The notes under the pieces were generated by a model. That model had not been told where the DNA came from and did not search any database. It saw only the letters and a list, made by a program, of their open reading frames with translations. The position numbers and the translations under genes are program-made. This document shows, piece after piece, positions 9,901 to 17,590 of a stretch of DNA of 64,000 nt; within the stretch, counting starts at the first letter, position 1; each line of letters starts with the position of its first letter. This stretch comes from Heyndrickxia vini (GTDB lineage: Bacteria; Bacillota; Bacilli; Bacillales; Bacillaceae_C): assembly GCF_016772275.1 (NCBI RefSeq), contig NZ_CP065425.1:2324653-2388652 (forward strand). The letters run 5' to 3'.

Positions 9901-11115
9901 CACATCACTTGCTCCTACAGTAATAGCTAAAGCGGATGTACCAGGGGATCCCACTGTACCTTCAGTTGGTCCTGCATTACCTGCCGCAACAACGGAAACA
10001 ACTCCTGAAAGCATCGCATTATTAATAGCTACGGCTGTTGGGTAAAGTGCATCATTTACATTTGCACCTAATGATAAGTTGATAACATCCATGTCATCCT
10101 CGACTGCCTTATCAATTCCTGCAAGAACGGCATCTGTATACCCACTTCCATACGGTCCAAGGACTCGGTATACATATAGGTCTGATTCAGGTGCAACCCC
10201 TTCAACAGCATAATCAACATGATTTTTCTTTTGTCCTGCAATAGTCCCGGATACATGGGTTCCATGCGAAGTGTAATAGGTGGATCCCGAACTAGGATCG
10301 ACTTCCGGATACTGTGTCTCTTTCCAATCTGCATAAGTTGTCTCCATTGGATCCGAATCATTATCGACAAAATCATATCCACCTTTATAAGCATCTTTTA
10401 AATCCGGGTGGTTATAGTCAACACCTGTATCGATCACGCCAACTTTGATTCCTTTTCCAGTAACCTTCTCATCATGAAGCTTATCCGCACCAATTTGTTG
10501 ATTACTATCTGCTGATCCCGATTGGGCAGTAGATTTCAATTCTTTCGGTTCTTTAGGAAGATCTAGCTTAATTTCTTTATTATTCCATATACGCTTGACA
10601 ATATCTGATTTCACTAGTTCCTCAAGCATATTGCCAGGAACGGTTACGGCAACTCCATTAAATGCATTTTTATATTCTCTAGTAATCTTGGACTCATTTA
10701 CATTTTGACTGTAAGCAATTTTTAAGCCTGTTAATTTATTAAATTCTTTTTTAAATTGTTGATGTGATGCTTCTACTTTTATTTTGGCGGAAGATAGTGC
10801 CACTCGCTTGCCCTTTTCTGCCTGTTTCATAATTTCTACCTTTGCAGGGGCTTGTTTGAATTCAACAATGACGTTGACTAATTCAGGAGTGTTCACATTG
10901 ATATCCGGAGAGATAACAAATCCTGGACCAACTTCTAGCTGCTTTAGTGCTCTTCTTTGTTGTTCCGTTAAATTTTTCAAAATTCCTTCAGCTTCTGTAA
11001 TCTTAGTGTGTCCTTGATCTTTTGCTAGAACATTTGTCGGAACGCCCGAGGTGGCAATTAAACTTGCAGTTAAGGCTGAACCCAACAATATGTTCCCTAA
11101 TTTTCTCTTTTTCAT
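6952..11115 (-). CDS. Giant secreted S8 protease (Vpr-like) with PA, cohesin-like and dockerin domains
   Basis: The 1,387-residue precursor starts with MKKRKLGN after AAGGAGG. It has a Sec signal (cut near VLA, 31), an I9-type propeptide to about 190, and an S8 domain with Asp229 (VIDTGVDY), His284 (SHGTHVSGT), Asn380 (VAAGN) and Ser601 (GTSMASPHVAG). A PA domain is inserted at about 425-540 and beta domains follow. Residues about 1055-1200 resemble a type-I cohesin (KLGDTITMTLDVNNVKKL, GSFGVEYS, FLDVSFKV). A carboxypeptidase-regulatory-like domain covers about 1200-1295. A type-I dockerin covers about 1305-1354, with two calcium loops (DVNGDEVVDIYD and DINQDGIVDEKD). It is the first gene of the tasA-linked run. 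The cohesin call is from pattern only; the dockerin is clear. Confidence 0.88.
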   Translation of the reverse strand: MKKRKLGNILLGSALTASLIATSGVPTNVLAKDQGHTKITEAEGILKNLTEQQRRALKQLEVGPGFVISPDINVNTPELVNVIVEFKQAPAKVEIMKQAEKGKRVALSSAKIKVEASHQQFKKEFNKLTGLKIAYSQNVNESKITREYKNAFNGVAVTVPGNMLEELVKSDIVKRIWNNKEIKLDLPKEPKELKSTAQSGSADSNQQIGADKLHDEKVTGKGIKVGVIDTGVDYNHPDLKDAYKGGYDFVDNDSDPMETTYADWKETQYPEVDPSSGSTYYTSHGTHVSGTIAGQKKNHVDYAVEGVAPESDLYVYRVLGPYGSGYTDAVLAGIDKAVEDDMDVINLSLGANVNDALYPTAVAINNAMLSGVVSVVAAGNAGPTEGTVGSPGTSALAITVGASDVSQTIATYSASAGEEKYPEMKLLGKNFTDKLEDLKDKSLDIVYVGLGKSSDFSGKDVKGKLALIQRGEIAFDEKIKNAEKAGAKAVIVYNNVEGEISAYLGESTGYVPTFQLTKVDGERLKAQGDIAITFGSLGSVHTEGDYLADFSSRGPVAKNYDIKPDVVAPGVAIFSTYPEYMNDPDDGDNYDIAYTRMQGTSMASPHVAGAAALLLQEHPDYTPFDVKAALMNTADEMKEKYSVNEVGAGRIDIYEAAHAGVSLKVLDKTENVEGNETVEIDEETGSIAFGSHYQKDEELDLEKKVVIENHEKEDKEFKVEVEFLPAKDNIKDAKKNGVEVKISDSISVSSGEKKEVKPAIHVPLDAANGRYEGYIHFVNKQNNEESYQIPFAIRYTDQGVDYFELDRPAVATDTTKFHPFLNPFVNGIFKLKSPMKTIDILVKDGKTGEPVGFIGSIFEADKIEPDAEKYLLWAFTGSVYPFTNDPSKPIADKPIRLADGDYIFEAISTDEKGKSYINDSVIIVDNKAPEVTYKDYKPKFYEVDDTMYTDEDGYHALWVHGNVYDSTIDVLKSKGLKYDQSANSLYYYQNSPFPSGTLPVQPNGDIKFGVLPEELEEPVNLKLVPVDLATAANFFGGAINYTFVKEGTEYVLPSYDKDKVKLGDTITMTLDVNNVKKLVSGSFGVEYSNLLYEFKDVKVNKAFEKYAKDNHLKINLKKPSVDKDLWTNKVNVGADIDKKDFQGFEGDIPFLDVSFKVVSDEEYSGFSQINVYEFSYTKAGSSEETTIPGFANDQFSIIPKHSVVRGYVDAEGFLNEDGTNANIDFSKIGAKVYAQAGNGKKYQGTIDDRGYAEIHGIPVSEKDYDIYVEVPGHLTSKQSVKLSKTVDGELVGISNNTRMESNIAGDVNGDEVVDIYDIVQLSTFYGKKQAKVDINQDGIVDEKDVRFIEKNFLKVGATAKKNAKPQEKLGRKGLEDFLRALGLEPKK

Positions 11116-11585
11116 ACCCTTCCTCCTTATTCATCATATTTAAGTGAAAAACATGTTGTCATTTTTCCGAAAGTATCTTCAAATAAGGAAATCAGCTTTT
11201 ACTAATTAGAAGATTCAATATAAACAGAATTGGACAAATATTCACTTAACATCATTGTATACGAGGTAAGATATGGCGTAAATTGGGGTAATTACTGAAA
11301 GAAAAGTCAGTTCTTTTCGACCACTGTCGGGTGGGTAAAAACTCATAAATAGGGTTCTATCATGTATAAAAGTAGAGAAATAAACCTTTGTTCCTGATGT
11401 CTATTCTCCTATATAAATTAGAAAATGGAGAAATTCACAGTCGAAATTACCCCAAATTGGTCATTACTTGAATTTAATGAAGTTAAGGAAATAAGAGAAT
11501 TGGAAAGAATTTTTGTCATTTTTATCGATATTTCATTGATTTTGGGAAAATATCACGGTTTTTAAATGGAGGAAAACAGTTTACA
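11116..11585. promoter_or_regulatory. Divergent control region between the subtilase/tasA run and sipW
   Basis: This 470-base gene-free stretch separates the two arms. It holds a SinR-like dyad (11298-11316) and a pair of inverted copies of AATTGGGGTAATT at 11280-11295 and 11445-11460. An AAGGAGGAAGG ribosome site for the subtilase lies at its left end. No convincing consensus sigma-A promoter could be fixed for either arm. Confidence 0.5.
11298..11316. promoter_or_regulatory. SinR-like operator dyad
   Basis: AAAGAAA and GTTCTTT face each other across 5 bases. GTTCTTT matches the established SinR box GTTCTYT exactly, and AAAGAAA is one base off its complement. SinR represses the tapA-sipW-tasA operon in B. 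subtilis, so position and gene content agree. No sinR gene lies in the window. Confidence 0.45.
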
Positions 11586-11651
11586 ATGGCGAGGAAACTA
11601 TTTTTGGTGAACATTCTGAAAATAAACGAAAGTTGGGCAGCCTATGGTTAA
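11586..11651 (+). CDS. Possible 21-codon leader peptide overlapping the sipW start
   Basis: An ATG at 11586 opens a 21-residue frame (starting MARKLFLVN, ending SWAAYG) whose stop TAA at 11649-11651 overlaps the sipW ATG at 11644. A GGAGG lies at 11568-11572, 13 bases before the ATG, which is a long spacing. sipW itself has no good ribosome site, so translational coupling through this frame is plausible. No family is recognised and it may not make a functional peptide. Confidence 0.35.
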   Translation: MARKLFLVNILKINESWAAYG

Positions 11652-12192
11652 AAAAATATCAAAATTTATTTCTATCCTGTTTCTTTCCATTATCTTTTTT
11701 GTGATTGTTTTTCTACTCTTTTTCTCTTTTCAATCGAAAAAGCATCCAGAAAAAGTACCTTCACTCTTTGGAATAAGCCCTTTAACCGTTTTAACAAATA
11801 GTATGCATCCTTTTATTAAAGCGGGAGATTTAGTTTTTATTAAGAAGGTCAATCCTTCAGAAGTGAAAGTAAACGATGTAATAACCTTTAAAGAAACATC
11901 GACAAAATTTATTACACACCGTGTTATTTCTATTAAGAAGGATAAAGGCACCATCGGTTTTGTTACTAAAGGCGACAATAATAATGTAGCTGATTCAAAA
12001 ATTGTTACATCCGATCAACTCATTGGGACTCTTCAATTAAAAATTCCAAAAGCAGGATATTTTTCTAAATTTGTTAGCGGACCAATCGGTTTTATCCTTT
12101 TAATCCTAATCCCTGCTACCGGCTATATTTGTTTAGAAGTTTATGAAAGACTATCAAAACAAAAGAAAAAACAAGCACCTGACCTACTATAA
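11644..12192 (+). CDS. sipW: ER-type signal peptidase I, SipW family
   Basis: The 182-residue membrane protein has an N-terminal helix at about 7-28 and a C-terminal helix at about 145-165. Its catalytic signature is that of archaeal/eukaryotic-type (ER-type) signal peptidases rather than the Ser-Lys bacterial type: Ser53 in TNSMHPFIKAGDLV, His92 in THRVI and Asp117 in KGDNNNVADS. SipW removes the special signal peptides of TasA and TapA. Here both substrates are the minus-strand products at 6157 and 5435, so sipW is transcribed divergently from them rather than between them as in B. subtilis. Start choice: the ATG at 11644 opens MVKKISKF but lacks a strong ribosome site (see leader frame). 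Confidence 0.93.
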   Translation: MVKKISKFISILFLSIIFFVIVFLLFFSFQSKKHPEKVPSLFGISPLTVLTNSMHPFIKAGDLVFIKKVNPSEVKVNDVITFKETSTKFITHRVISIKKDKGTIGFVTKGDNNNVADSKIVTSDQLIGTLQLKIPKAGYFSKFVSGPIGFILLILIPATGYICLEVYERLSKQKKKQAPDLL

Positions 12193-12237
12193 ATCACTCT
12201 AAAATTATTTAAAAATAATATATAACAATACTTAAAA

Positions 12238-12268
12238 AGGCACCTTGTGAAAAATTCACAAGGTGCCT
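12238..12268 (-). terminator. Terminator of the C39-like peptidase gene
   Basis: A perfect 14-bp stem (AGGCACCTTGTGAA / TTCACAAGGTGCCT) with a 3-base loop is followed on the minus strand by TTTTT. It also lies downstream of sipW but has no T-tract in that direction. A GTGCC..GGCAC motif continues to its right. Confidence 0.8.
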
Positions 12269-12315
12269 GGCACTTCTGTAAAGACACTTCCGTAAATAAA
12301 TTTTTAAATGGTGCT

Positions 12316-13746
12316 TCAGTAGTAGCTGATTGCTTGGTTGCCGAATTGTTTCCAGCCTTCGATGAATTGTTTAAGTGGTTTCTTTCTATTTTTCTTTCCG
12401 TCCATTGGATCATTAAAATAGACGTATTTTTTGTCATAACCAGTAATAAGAACAGAATGTTCTTTATAGGTGATACGAATTTTGCCATGAGGCGTGTACC
12501 AAGTTGTCCAATATTTACTAGGTACATAGCGGAACCAGCTCGTTGTGATGACCCAGACCGGATGTCCTGCGGCAACATAGTCCTTTACAGTATCAAAGGA
12601 ACTACCTGTCAAATCAACAATTCGTTTCGGTAAGTATTTTGATGCTAAAGATGCGATCGGTCCATGGTAAACAGCAAGGCCAGGTTTTTTAAAGGTATAA
12701 ATATTCCCAACAAAACCGTAATAGGGGTTACCAAAATATTTTTTTCCCTTTTTAACCTTATATTTCGTAGGGTCCTTTTTCACTTTAGAAGCAAGAGTCA
12801 TCTTACTCACTTTCACCCCAGCATCTCCTAATAACATTGCTAAACTAGTTACTTCGCATCCCCTCGCAAGTTCTGGAAACTGTTTAACAACAGGTGCAGA
12901 TAACACTTTTTTTGTTGGTCTTTTTTTTGCTTTCACCTTAACTTTCTTTGTTTTACTCTTATTTCCAGCGGCGTCTATAGCATAAATATCAAAAGAGGAA
13001 TTTCCCTTTTGTAATGGCATCATATATGTGAATTTACCCGAAGCTCCTGTTTTGATTTTGGCCAGCCGTTTTTTTTCTTTGTAAATAAAGATTGTTGCCC
13101 TCGCCTCAGTTGTTCCTTTGATAGAAAACGATTTGTCCGTAACTGTTGTTATTTTTGGGTCTGCTGGTGGAATTTTGTCCGAAACTTTAACAGTAACAGT
13201 TTCACTTTTTCTTCCTGCCTTATCAATTACATATACTGATACTTTCGTGCCCGCCTTCAAAGGATCGAAGTTCATTTTAAAAGATTTCGAGTTTATGAGT
13301 TTAATGGATGATATTTTTTTATTTATTGTTATGTAAATTGTACTATAGGGTTCAGCCGATCCAGTTAAAAAAGTACTTTTGTTTGAAATGGGATTTACGA
13401 TTGGTTTTTTTGGTGCGGGTGCCGCTTGTACCTTTTGGTAAACAATCTGTTGTTCAACATCTTTAATAAAAATGAATTTTACTTGTTTGCCTGCTTTTAA
13501 TAATGAAGATGGATAAAATTCAAAATAACCCGTCTCGGCATTATAAGTTCTAAGTTTCAATTCCTGGTTACCTACAAAAGCTTCAACTGTAGTTAGGTTC
13601 GCAGCTTTTCCCGTAATCACCTGATCCTTATCATTGAATGGATTTATAATAGGTGAACTTTCGTCCGCCAAAGCTGTTAGTTTAAAACCATATAATGTCA
13701 CAAAAAAAAGAATTACAAATGGGAGGATTTTCAATTTCCTATTCAA
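12316..13746 (-). CDS. Secreted C39-like cysteine peptidase with three Ig-like domains (YvpB-type)
   Basis: I start at the TTG at 13746, which sits 3 bases after a GGGGAAGGG ribosome site; a TTG nine codons upstream is the alternative. The 476-residue protein has an N-terminal signal or anchor helix (ILPFVILFFVTLYGF). Three tandem bacterial Ig-like repeats follow, each ending near a KAG or DAAGNKS turn, spanning about 30-275. The C-terminal C39_2-type papain-like domain holds Cys297 (ARGCEVTS), His430 (EHSVLITGYD) and the Asp446 region (YFNDP). Such proteins are cell-wall or extracellular peptidases of unknown substrate. The gene is convergent with sipW and ends at the shared hairpin. No link to TasA is proven beyond location. 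Confidence 0.85.
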   Translation of the reverse strand: MNRKLKILPFVILFFVTLYGFKLTALADESSPIINPFNDKDQVITGKAANLTTVEAFVGNQELKLRTYNAETGYFEFYPSSLLKAGKQVKFIFIKDVEQQIVYQKVQAAPAPKKPIVNPISNKSTFLTGSAEPYSTIYITINKKISSIKLINSKSFKMNFDPLKAGTKVSVYVIDKAGRKSETVTVKVSDKIPPADPKITTVTDKSFSIKGTTEARATIFIYKEKKRLAKIKTGASGKFTYMMPLQKGNSSFDIYAIDAAGNKSKTKKVKVKAKKRPTKKVLSAPVVKQFPELARGCEVTSLAMLLGDAGVKVSKMTLASKVKKDPTKYKVKKGKKYFGNPYYGFVGNIYTFKKPGLAVYHGPIASLASKYLPKRIVDLTGSSFDTVKDYVAAGHPVWVITTSWFRYVPSKYWTTWYTPHGKIRITYKEHSVLITGYDKKYVYFNDPMDGKKNRKKPLKQFIEGWKQFGNQAISYY

Positions 13747-13890
13747 TTTCCCTTCCCCTTCCCTGCCTTTCAAATAGATGAAAATTTTTCTAGTTCCTTT
13801 ATTAGATTATCAAATTTTAAATAAATTTAATAGATTAATTTTCCACTTTGTTACCTTAGCATATGTATAATTGTTTTGATTGCAAAGAAA

Positions 13891-13925
13891 AACAAAGCAT
13901 CTAGTTTATGACTAGTTGCTTTGTT
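13891..13925 (-). terminator. Terminator of the amino-acid ABC operon
   Basis: A 14-bp stem with one mismatch (AACAAAGCATCTAG / CTAGTTGCTTTGTT) is followed on the minus strand by TTTTC, 11 bases after the ATPase stop. Confidence 0.75.
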
Positions 13926-13935
13926 CTTTTCCTGT

Positions 13936-14691
13936 TTATATTGCCTCACTTTTTGAAAGAAAACGTTTTGTCCTTTCCTCCCTTGGACTATTAAAAATTT
14001 GTTCTGGAGTCCCTTCTTCAACGATCACCCCACCATCCATAAAAATAATTCGATCGGCAACTTCTCGTGCAAATCCCATTTCATGTGTCACAACGACCAT
14101 TGTCATGCCTTCTTGTGCTAATTCTTTCATTACTAGGAGAACCTCTCGGACTAGTTCTGGGTCAAGTGCTGATGTAGGTTCATCATACAGCATTACCATC
14201 GGTTCCATGGACAGAGCTCTAGCAATTGCAACCCTTTGTTGCTGACCACCTGATAGTTGGGATGGATAATGATGTGTTCTTTCACCAAGTCCTACTTTTT
14301 CCAATAAAGATTCTGCGAGCTTCCTAGCTTTCTCCCGTTGCATTTTTTTTATCACTATCGGACCTTCCATAACATTTTCTATTGCGGTTTTATGGGGAAA
14401 TAAATTAAATTGCTGAAAGACAAATCCAGTATTTTTTCGTATTTCGCTTATAATAGATTTCCGACCTTTATTTAGTTTTTCCCCAGCGATCAAGCTCCGT
14501 TGACCGACGCGGATGATACCTTCGTTTGGTTCCTCTAAATAAGTAATACATCTAAGTAACGTTGATTTCCCCGATCCGCTCGGGCCCATAATGACAACAA
14601 CTTCACTTTTGTTTACGGATAGATCAATTCCTTTTAATACTTCATTACCAGCAAAGGATTTTTTTATATTTTCTAATTGAACTACCGTCAT
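13936..14691 (-). CDS. Polar amino-acid ABC transporter, ATP-binding subunit
   Basis: The 251-residue ATPase of the GlnQ/TcyC class has Walker [10 protein letters not shown] near residue 35, Q-loop [13 protein letters not shown], signature LSGGQQQR, Walker [14 protein letters not shown], and the H-loop VVTHEMGFA that is typical of amino-acid importers. It energises the permease encoded 20 bases upstream (14712) and the lipoprotein receptor at 16600. It is the last gene of a four-gene minus-strand operon: receptor, dehydrogenase, permease, ATPase. The enzyme within the operon suggests a lysine-type or related amino acid, but the substrate is not readable from this subunit. Confidence 0.93.
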   Translation of the reverse strand: MTVVQLENIKKSFAGNEVLKGIDLSVNKSEVVVIMGPSGSGKSTLLRCITYLEEPNEGIIRVGQRSLIAGEKLNKGRKSIISEIRKNTGFVFQQFNLFPHKTAIENVMEGPIVIKKMQREKARKLAESLLEKVGLGERTHHYPSQLSGGQQQRVAIARALSMEPMVMLYDEPTSALDPELVREVLLVMKELAQEGMTMVVVTHEMGFAREVADRIIFMDGGVIVEEGTPEQIFNSPREERTKRFLSKSEAI

Positions 14692-14711
14692 AACCTATCC
14701 CCCTTCAGTAA

Positions 14712-15371
14712 TTATGATTGAACTAAATGTTTCGATGTTTTCTTTTCCATTTTGTCTAAAAGAATAGTGAAAAAGGTGATCAATATCCAATATAAAGCGG
14801 CAGCTAATAAGTATATAGTTAATGGTTCAAAGGTTTTCGCAATTAGCAATGAGGACATTTGCAATAATTCTGTGACGGTAATGACCGAAACTAATGATGT
14901 ATCTTTTATAAGAACGATAAATGTATTTGATAGTGTAGGAATAGCGATGCGGATACTTTGAGGTAAAATAATTCTTCTTAATGCCTGCCCGTAGGTCATT
15001 CCTAAAGAAACAGAAGCTTCCATTTGCCCTTTATCAACTGACATAATTGCAGAACGAAAAGATTCGCATAAGTAAGCCCCAGCATTTAAACTTAATGCAA
15101 GAATTCCCGAAGGTATCGGATCCAATTCTATATTTATTTGGGGAAGGCCGTAATAAATAACAAATATTTGAACTAAAAGGGGTGTTCCACGAAAAATTGA
15201 TACATAGATTGAAGCAATCGCTTTTAATAATTTTATCTTTGATAAGCGTGCTAAAGCGGTAAAGAAACCTAAAACTAGCGCAATCAGTATTGAAACGATA
15301 GCTAAAAGAATCGTCATTAATGTAGCGTTTAATAATGTTGGTAATGAATCAATAATTATTGAGATATCCAT
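14712..15371 (-). CDS. Polar amino-acid ABC transporter, permease subunit
   Basis: The 219-residue His/Glu/Arg/opine (HEAAT) family permease has five predicted helices. The start is the ATG at 15371, preceded by GGGGGAAA; the frame extends six codons upstream without a better site. Family landmarks are FFTALARLSK, the conserved IFRGTPLLVQIFVIYYGLP, and the EAA loop EASVSLGMTYGQALRRIILPQSIRIAIP that contacts the ATPase. It pairs with the ATPase at 13936. A homodimeric permease is likely because only one permease gene is present. Confidence 0.92.
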   Translation of the reverse strand: MDISIIIDSLPTLLNATLMTILLAIVSILIALVLGFFTALARLSKIKLLKAIASIYVSIFRGTPLLVQIFVIYYGLPQINIELDPIPSGILALSLNAGAYLCESFRSAIMSVDKGQMEASVSLGMTYGQALRRIILPQSIRIAIPTLSNTFIVLIKDTSLVSVITVTELLQMSSLLIAKTFEPLTIYLLAAALYWILITFFTILLDKMEKKTSKHLVQS

Positions 15372-15416
15372 GAAGTTTCCCCCATTCATCCATTAAGAAG
15401 GTACTCTTTAACAAAA

Positions 15417-16568
15417 TTACATTGAATTCTTCTTAAAATTAATCGCAATTCCTAATTGCTGTAATTCTTCCATAAATGGTTCAAAGCGGTCTCCGACGAT
15501 AACATTTTCTATAGGTACGACACCCACTTCTTTCACTTTTCCAGAAGCTATCCAATGTGCTAAGAGCATTGCAGGCAATGCCGTTGTTTTGGCCATTGAG
15601 GTAATATTTCGTTCATGATCATAAAAATCTACCATTTCCCATATAAACTTCATCTGCTCGCCTGCCTTTTTACCAGTTACCTCTACTCTTAATACGGTTA
15701 TATCTTCATTCGATTTTCCTTTTAACTTTGGCGTTAGCACCTTTTCAGTGAATAATCTTGGTGTAATTTGGTGGCCATGAATATCAATTGGGGTATCATC
15801 AAAGAAGCCTAGTTCAGCTAATGTCGCCATTTTATCCCAATGGCCGGCATAACGAACGGTTTTTTCATATAATCTATTAACCTTGTTTTTTAATGTGTAG
15901 GCCGTACTATGGGCATCGGTAATTACTGCCTCACATTCTCCTACTGGTTCTGGGAAGGTTATCTTTTCTAATCCAGATAAAGGTGGTAATTCGACTAGTT
16001 TTCCATTTTCAGCAGCTGTTGCCGGTCTAGTGTAAAGTCCCATGACACTTTCTAGGCGAAAAACAACTTGGTACCATAACGGTGGTAAAGGATGTCTAGG
16101 AATTCCTCCACAAATCATAACAGCTTCATCTGCTTCATCAAGCAGATGAATCCCTTGTGCAGCAAGAAAGTTTGTAATGCCTGGAGCAACACCACATCCG
16201 GGCATAATAATCACACCCGCCTCTCTTGCTTGTTGATCAAGCTGCATCTTCTCCTCAATCTTTGATCCTACCAAATCGACTATGTGACATTTTGCTCTAA
16301 TTGCCGCATGAATTACCGGCAAGCTTAATGAATGTGGCAAACATGCTACAGCAATATCAGCATCTTTAAGAACTTGATAAATTTCCTCGTCAGAATTTAG
16401 TGAAGTCGATAATCCTTTCACTTTAGGATGTTTTGCTTTTTTCAGACATTTATCAATACTATCTTGACTAGCATCGACCGCAGTGATTTTATCAATAATC
16501 GAATACTTAGCCAGTTCACTAACTACAGTGGTTCCAATCATTCCAGTTCCTAACACCTTCACATGCAT
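15417..16568 (-). CDS. Saccharopine-dehydrogenase-family NAD(P) oxidoreductase
   Basis: The 383-residue protein starts at the ATG at 16568, eight bases after AAGGAG. It opens with a Rossmann motif (VKVLGTGMIGTTVVSEL) and a saccharopine-dehydrogenase-like N-domain including ADIAVACLPHS, HIVDLVGSK and the MPGCGVAPG loop. The large C-terminal domain is that of saccharopine reductase/carboxynorspermidine-type enzymes. Such enzymes act on lysine-glutarate adducts or related imino acids. Its placement between the receptor and permease genes suggests it metabolises the imported amino acid. Lysine or saccharopine catabolism is an inference. No partner LKR or aminoadipate gene is seen. Confidence 0.8.
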   Translation of the reverse strand: MHVKVLGTGMIGTTVVSELAKYSIIDKITAVDASQDSIDKCLKKAKHPKVKGLSTSLNSDEEIYQVLKDADIAVACLPHSLSLPVIHAAIRAKCHIVDLVGSKIEEKMQLDQQAREAGVIIMPGCGVAPGITNFLAAQGIHLLDEADEAVMICGGIPRHPLPPLWYQVVFRLESVMGLYTRPATAAENGKLVELPPLSGLEKITFPEPVGECEAVITDAHSTAYTLKNKVNRLYEKTVRYAGHWDKMATLAELGFFDDTPIDIHGHQITPRLFTEKVLTPKLKGKSNEDITVLRVEVTGKKAGEQMKFIWEMVDFYDHERNITSMAKTTALPAMLLAHWIASGKVKEVGVVPIENVIVGDRFEPFMEELQQLGIAINFKKNSM

Positions 16569-16599
16569 GTAGACCACTCCTTAATTGATGTAAATGAAA

Positions 16600-17400
16600 T
16601 TACTTTACTAGAGGCTCGGTTCCAAACCATTTTTTATAGATTTCATTATACTTACCGTCATCTTTCATATCTTGTAATATTTGATTAACTTTTTTAACGA
16701 AATCTTCATTTCCTTTTTTTACAGCCATTCCAATTTCGTCTTTATTTAAAATGTCACTTGCAATTTGAATAGGGAGATTTTTTTCTTGGATGTTGTAACT
16801 CATCAATAATTGGTCATTAATTATTACATCAAGTCTTTTATTGATTAAATCTTGTACGTAGTCATTCATTGCCTTGTAAAGCTTGACATTTGCACCATCA
16901 ACACTTTTTGCAACTTCTTCAAATGTTGTTCCACCGCCAACCCCAACATCCTTACCTTTAATATCATTCAATTCCTTAATGTTATCTGTATCTTTTCTTG
17001 TAACTAACACAGAACCTGTCACTACGTACGGATCGGTAAAATCTACGCTTTTCTTTCTCTCATCTGTCACAGTCATTTGACCGATAATAATATCAAATTT
17101 ATCCGATTTTAGCCCTCCAATAAGACTTTCCCACTTTGTCGCAACAAACTCCGTCTTAACTCCTAACCGTTTTGCCATTTCATTTGATATGTCTACATCA
17201 AATCCATCATATTCTTTTTTATCATTCAAAAAGTTGAAAGGAGGATAAGTCCCTTCAAAACCGACCTTGAGTACTTTAGCATCCTCCACTCTATCAAGTA
17301 CACCTTTTTTGCTGCTACCCCCTGTTTCTTTGCTTCCACAACCTGACGCAATACCCACAAAAACCAATAATGCGAGCATTAACAACCAATATTTCCTCAT
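16600..17400 (-). CDS. Amino-acid ABC transporter substrate-binding lipoprotein
   Basis: The 266-residue receptor has a lipoprotein signal (MRKYWLLMLALLVFVG with lipobox ASGC at Cys21) and a family-3 solute-binding domain: VGFEGTYPPFNFLN, DVDISNEMAKRLG, WESLIGGLKSDKFDIIIGQMTVTDERK, DFTDPYV, and a C-terminal YNEIYKKWFG. These are standard for GlnH/TcyK-type polar amino-acid receptors. It is the first gene of the operon and is divergent from the GntR regulator, with a palindromic operator candidate in the promoter interval. The ligand cannot be assigned from the motifs. Confidence 0.93.
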   Translation of the reverse strand: MRKYWLLMLALLVFVGIASGCGSKETGGSSKKGVLDRVEDAKVLKVGFEGTYPPFNFLNDKKEYDGFDVDISNEMAKRLGVKTEFVATKWESLIGGLKSDKFDIIIGQMTVTDERKKSVDFTDPYVVTGSVLVTRKDTDNIKELNDIKGKDVGVGGGTTFEEVAKSVDGANVKLYKAMNDYVQDLINKRLDVIINDQLLMSYNIQEKNLPIQIASDILNKDEIGMAVKKGNEDFVKKVNQILQDMKDDGKYNEIYKKWFGTEPLVK

Positions 17401-17465
17401 ACTCCATCCCCCTCATAATTTTTGATTTTTGATAACGCTTACACATTTTTGTATATTGTTGCTCA

Positions 17466-17482
17466 AAATTGTAGTACAATTT
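17466..17482. promoter_or_regulatory. Perfect palindrome, candidate GntR/FCD operator
   Basis: AAATTGTA-G-TACAATTT has perfect 8-bp arms. The core TTGTAGTACAA fits the general FadR-subfamily pattern (T.GT...AC.A). It lies midway in the interval between the receptor gene and the divergent GntR regulator, so it probably controls one or both. Confidence 0.6.
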
Positions 17483-17590
17483 ATATGTAGTTTAAAACTT
17501 AAAGAATCATTCTGTCAATATATTTTGAATATTTAGTCCAAACGAAACAATCATATCTATTGAAAAAGTAATGGTAAGGTGGGGAGAACA

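Noticed and set aside
12247-12633. 128-codon plus-strand open frame opposite the C39-like gene
   Set aside because: It overlaps the well-supported peptidase on the other strand and has no ribosome site or recognisable product.
13116-14250. Toxin or bacteriocin-processing role for the C39-like peptidase
   Set aside because: There is no ABC exporter fusion and no double-glycine peptide gene nearby; the Ig-like repeats fit a wall or extracellular protein instead.
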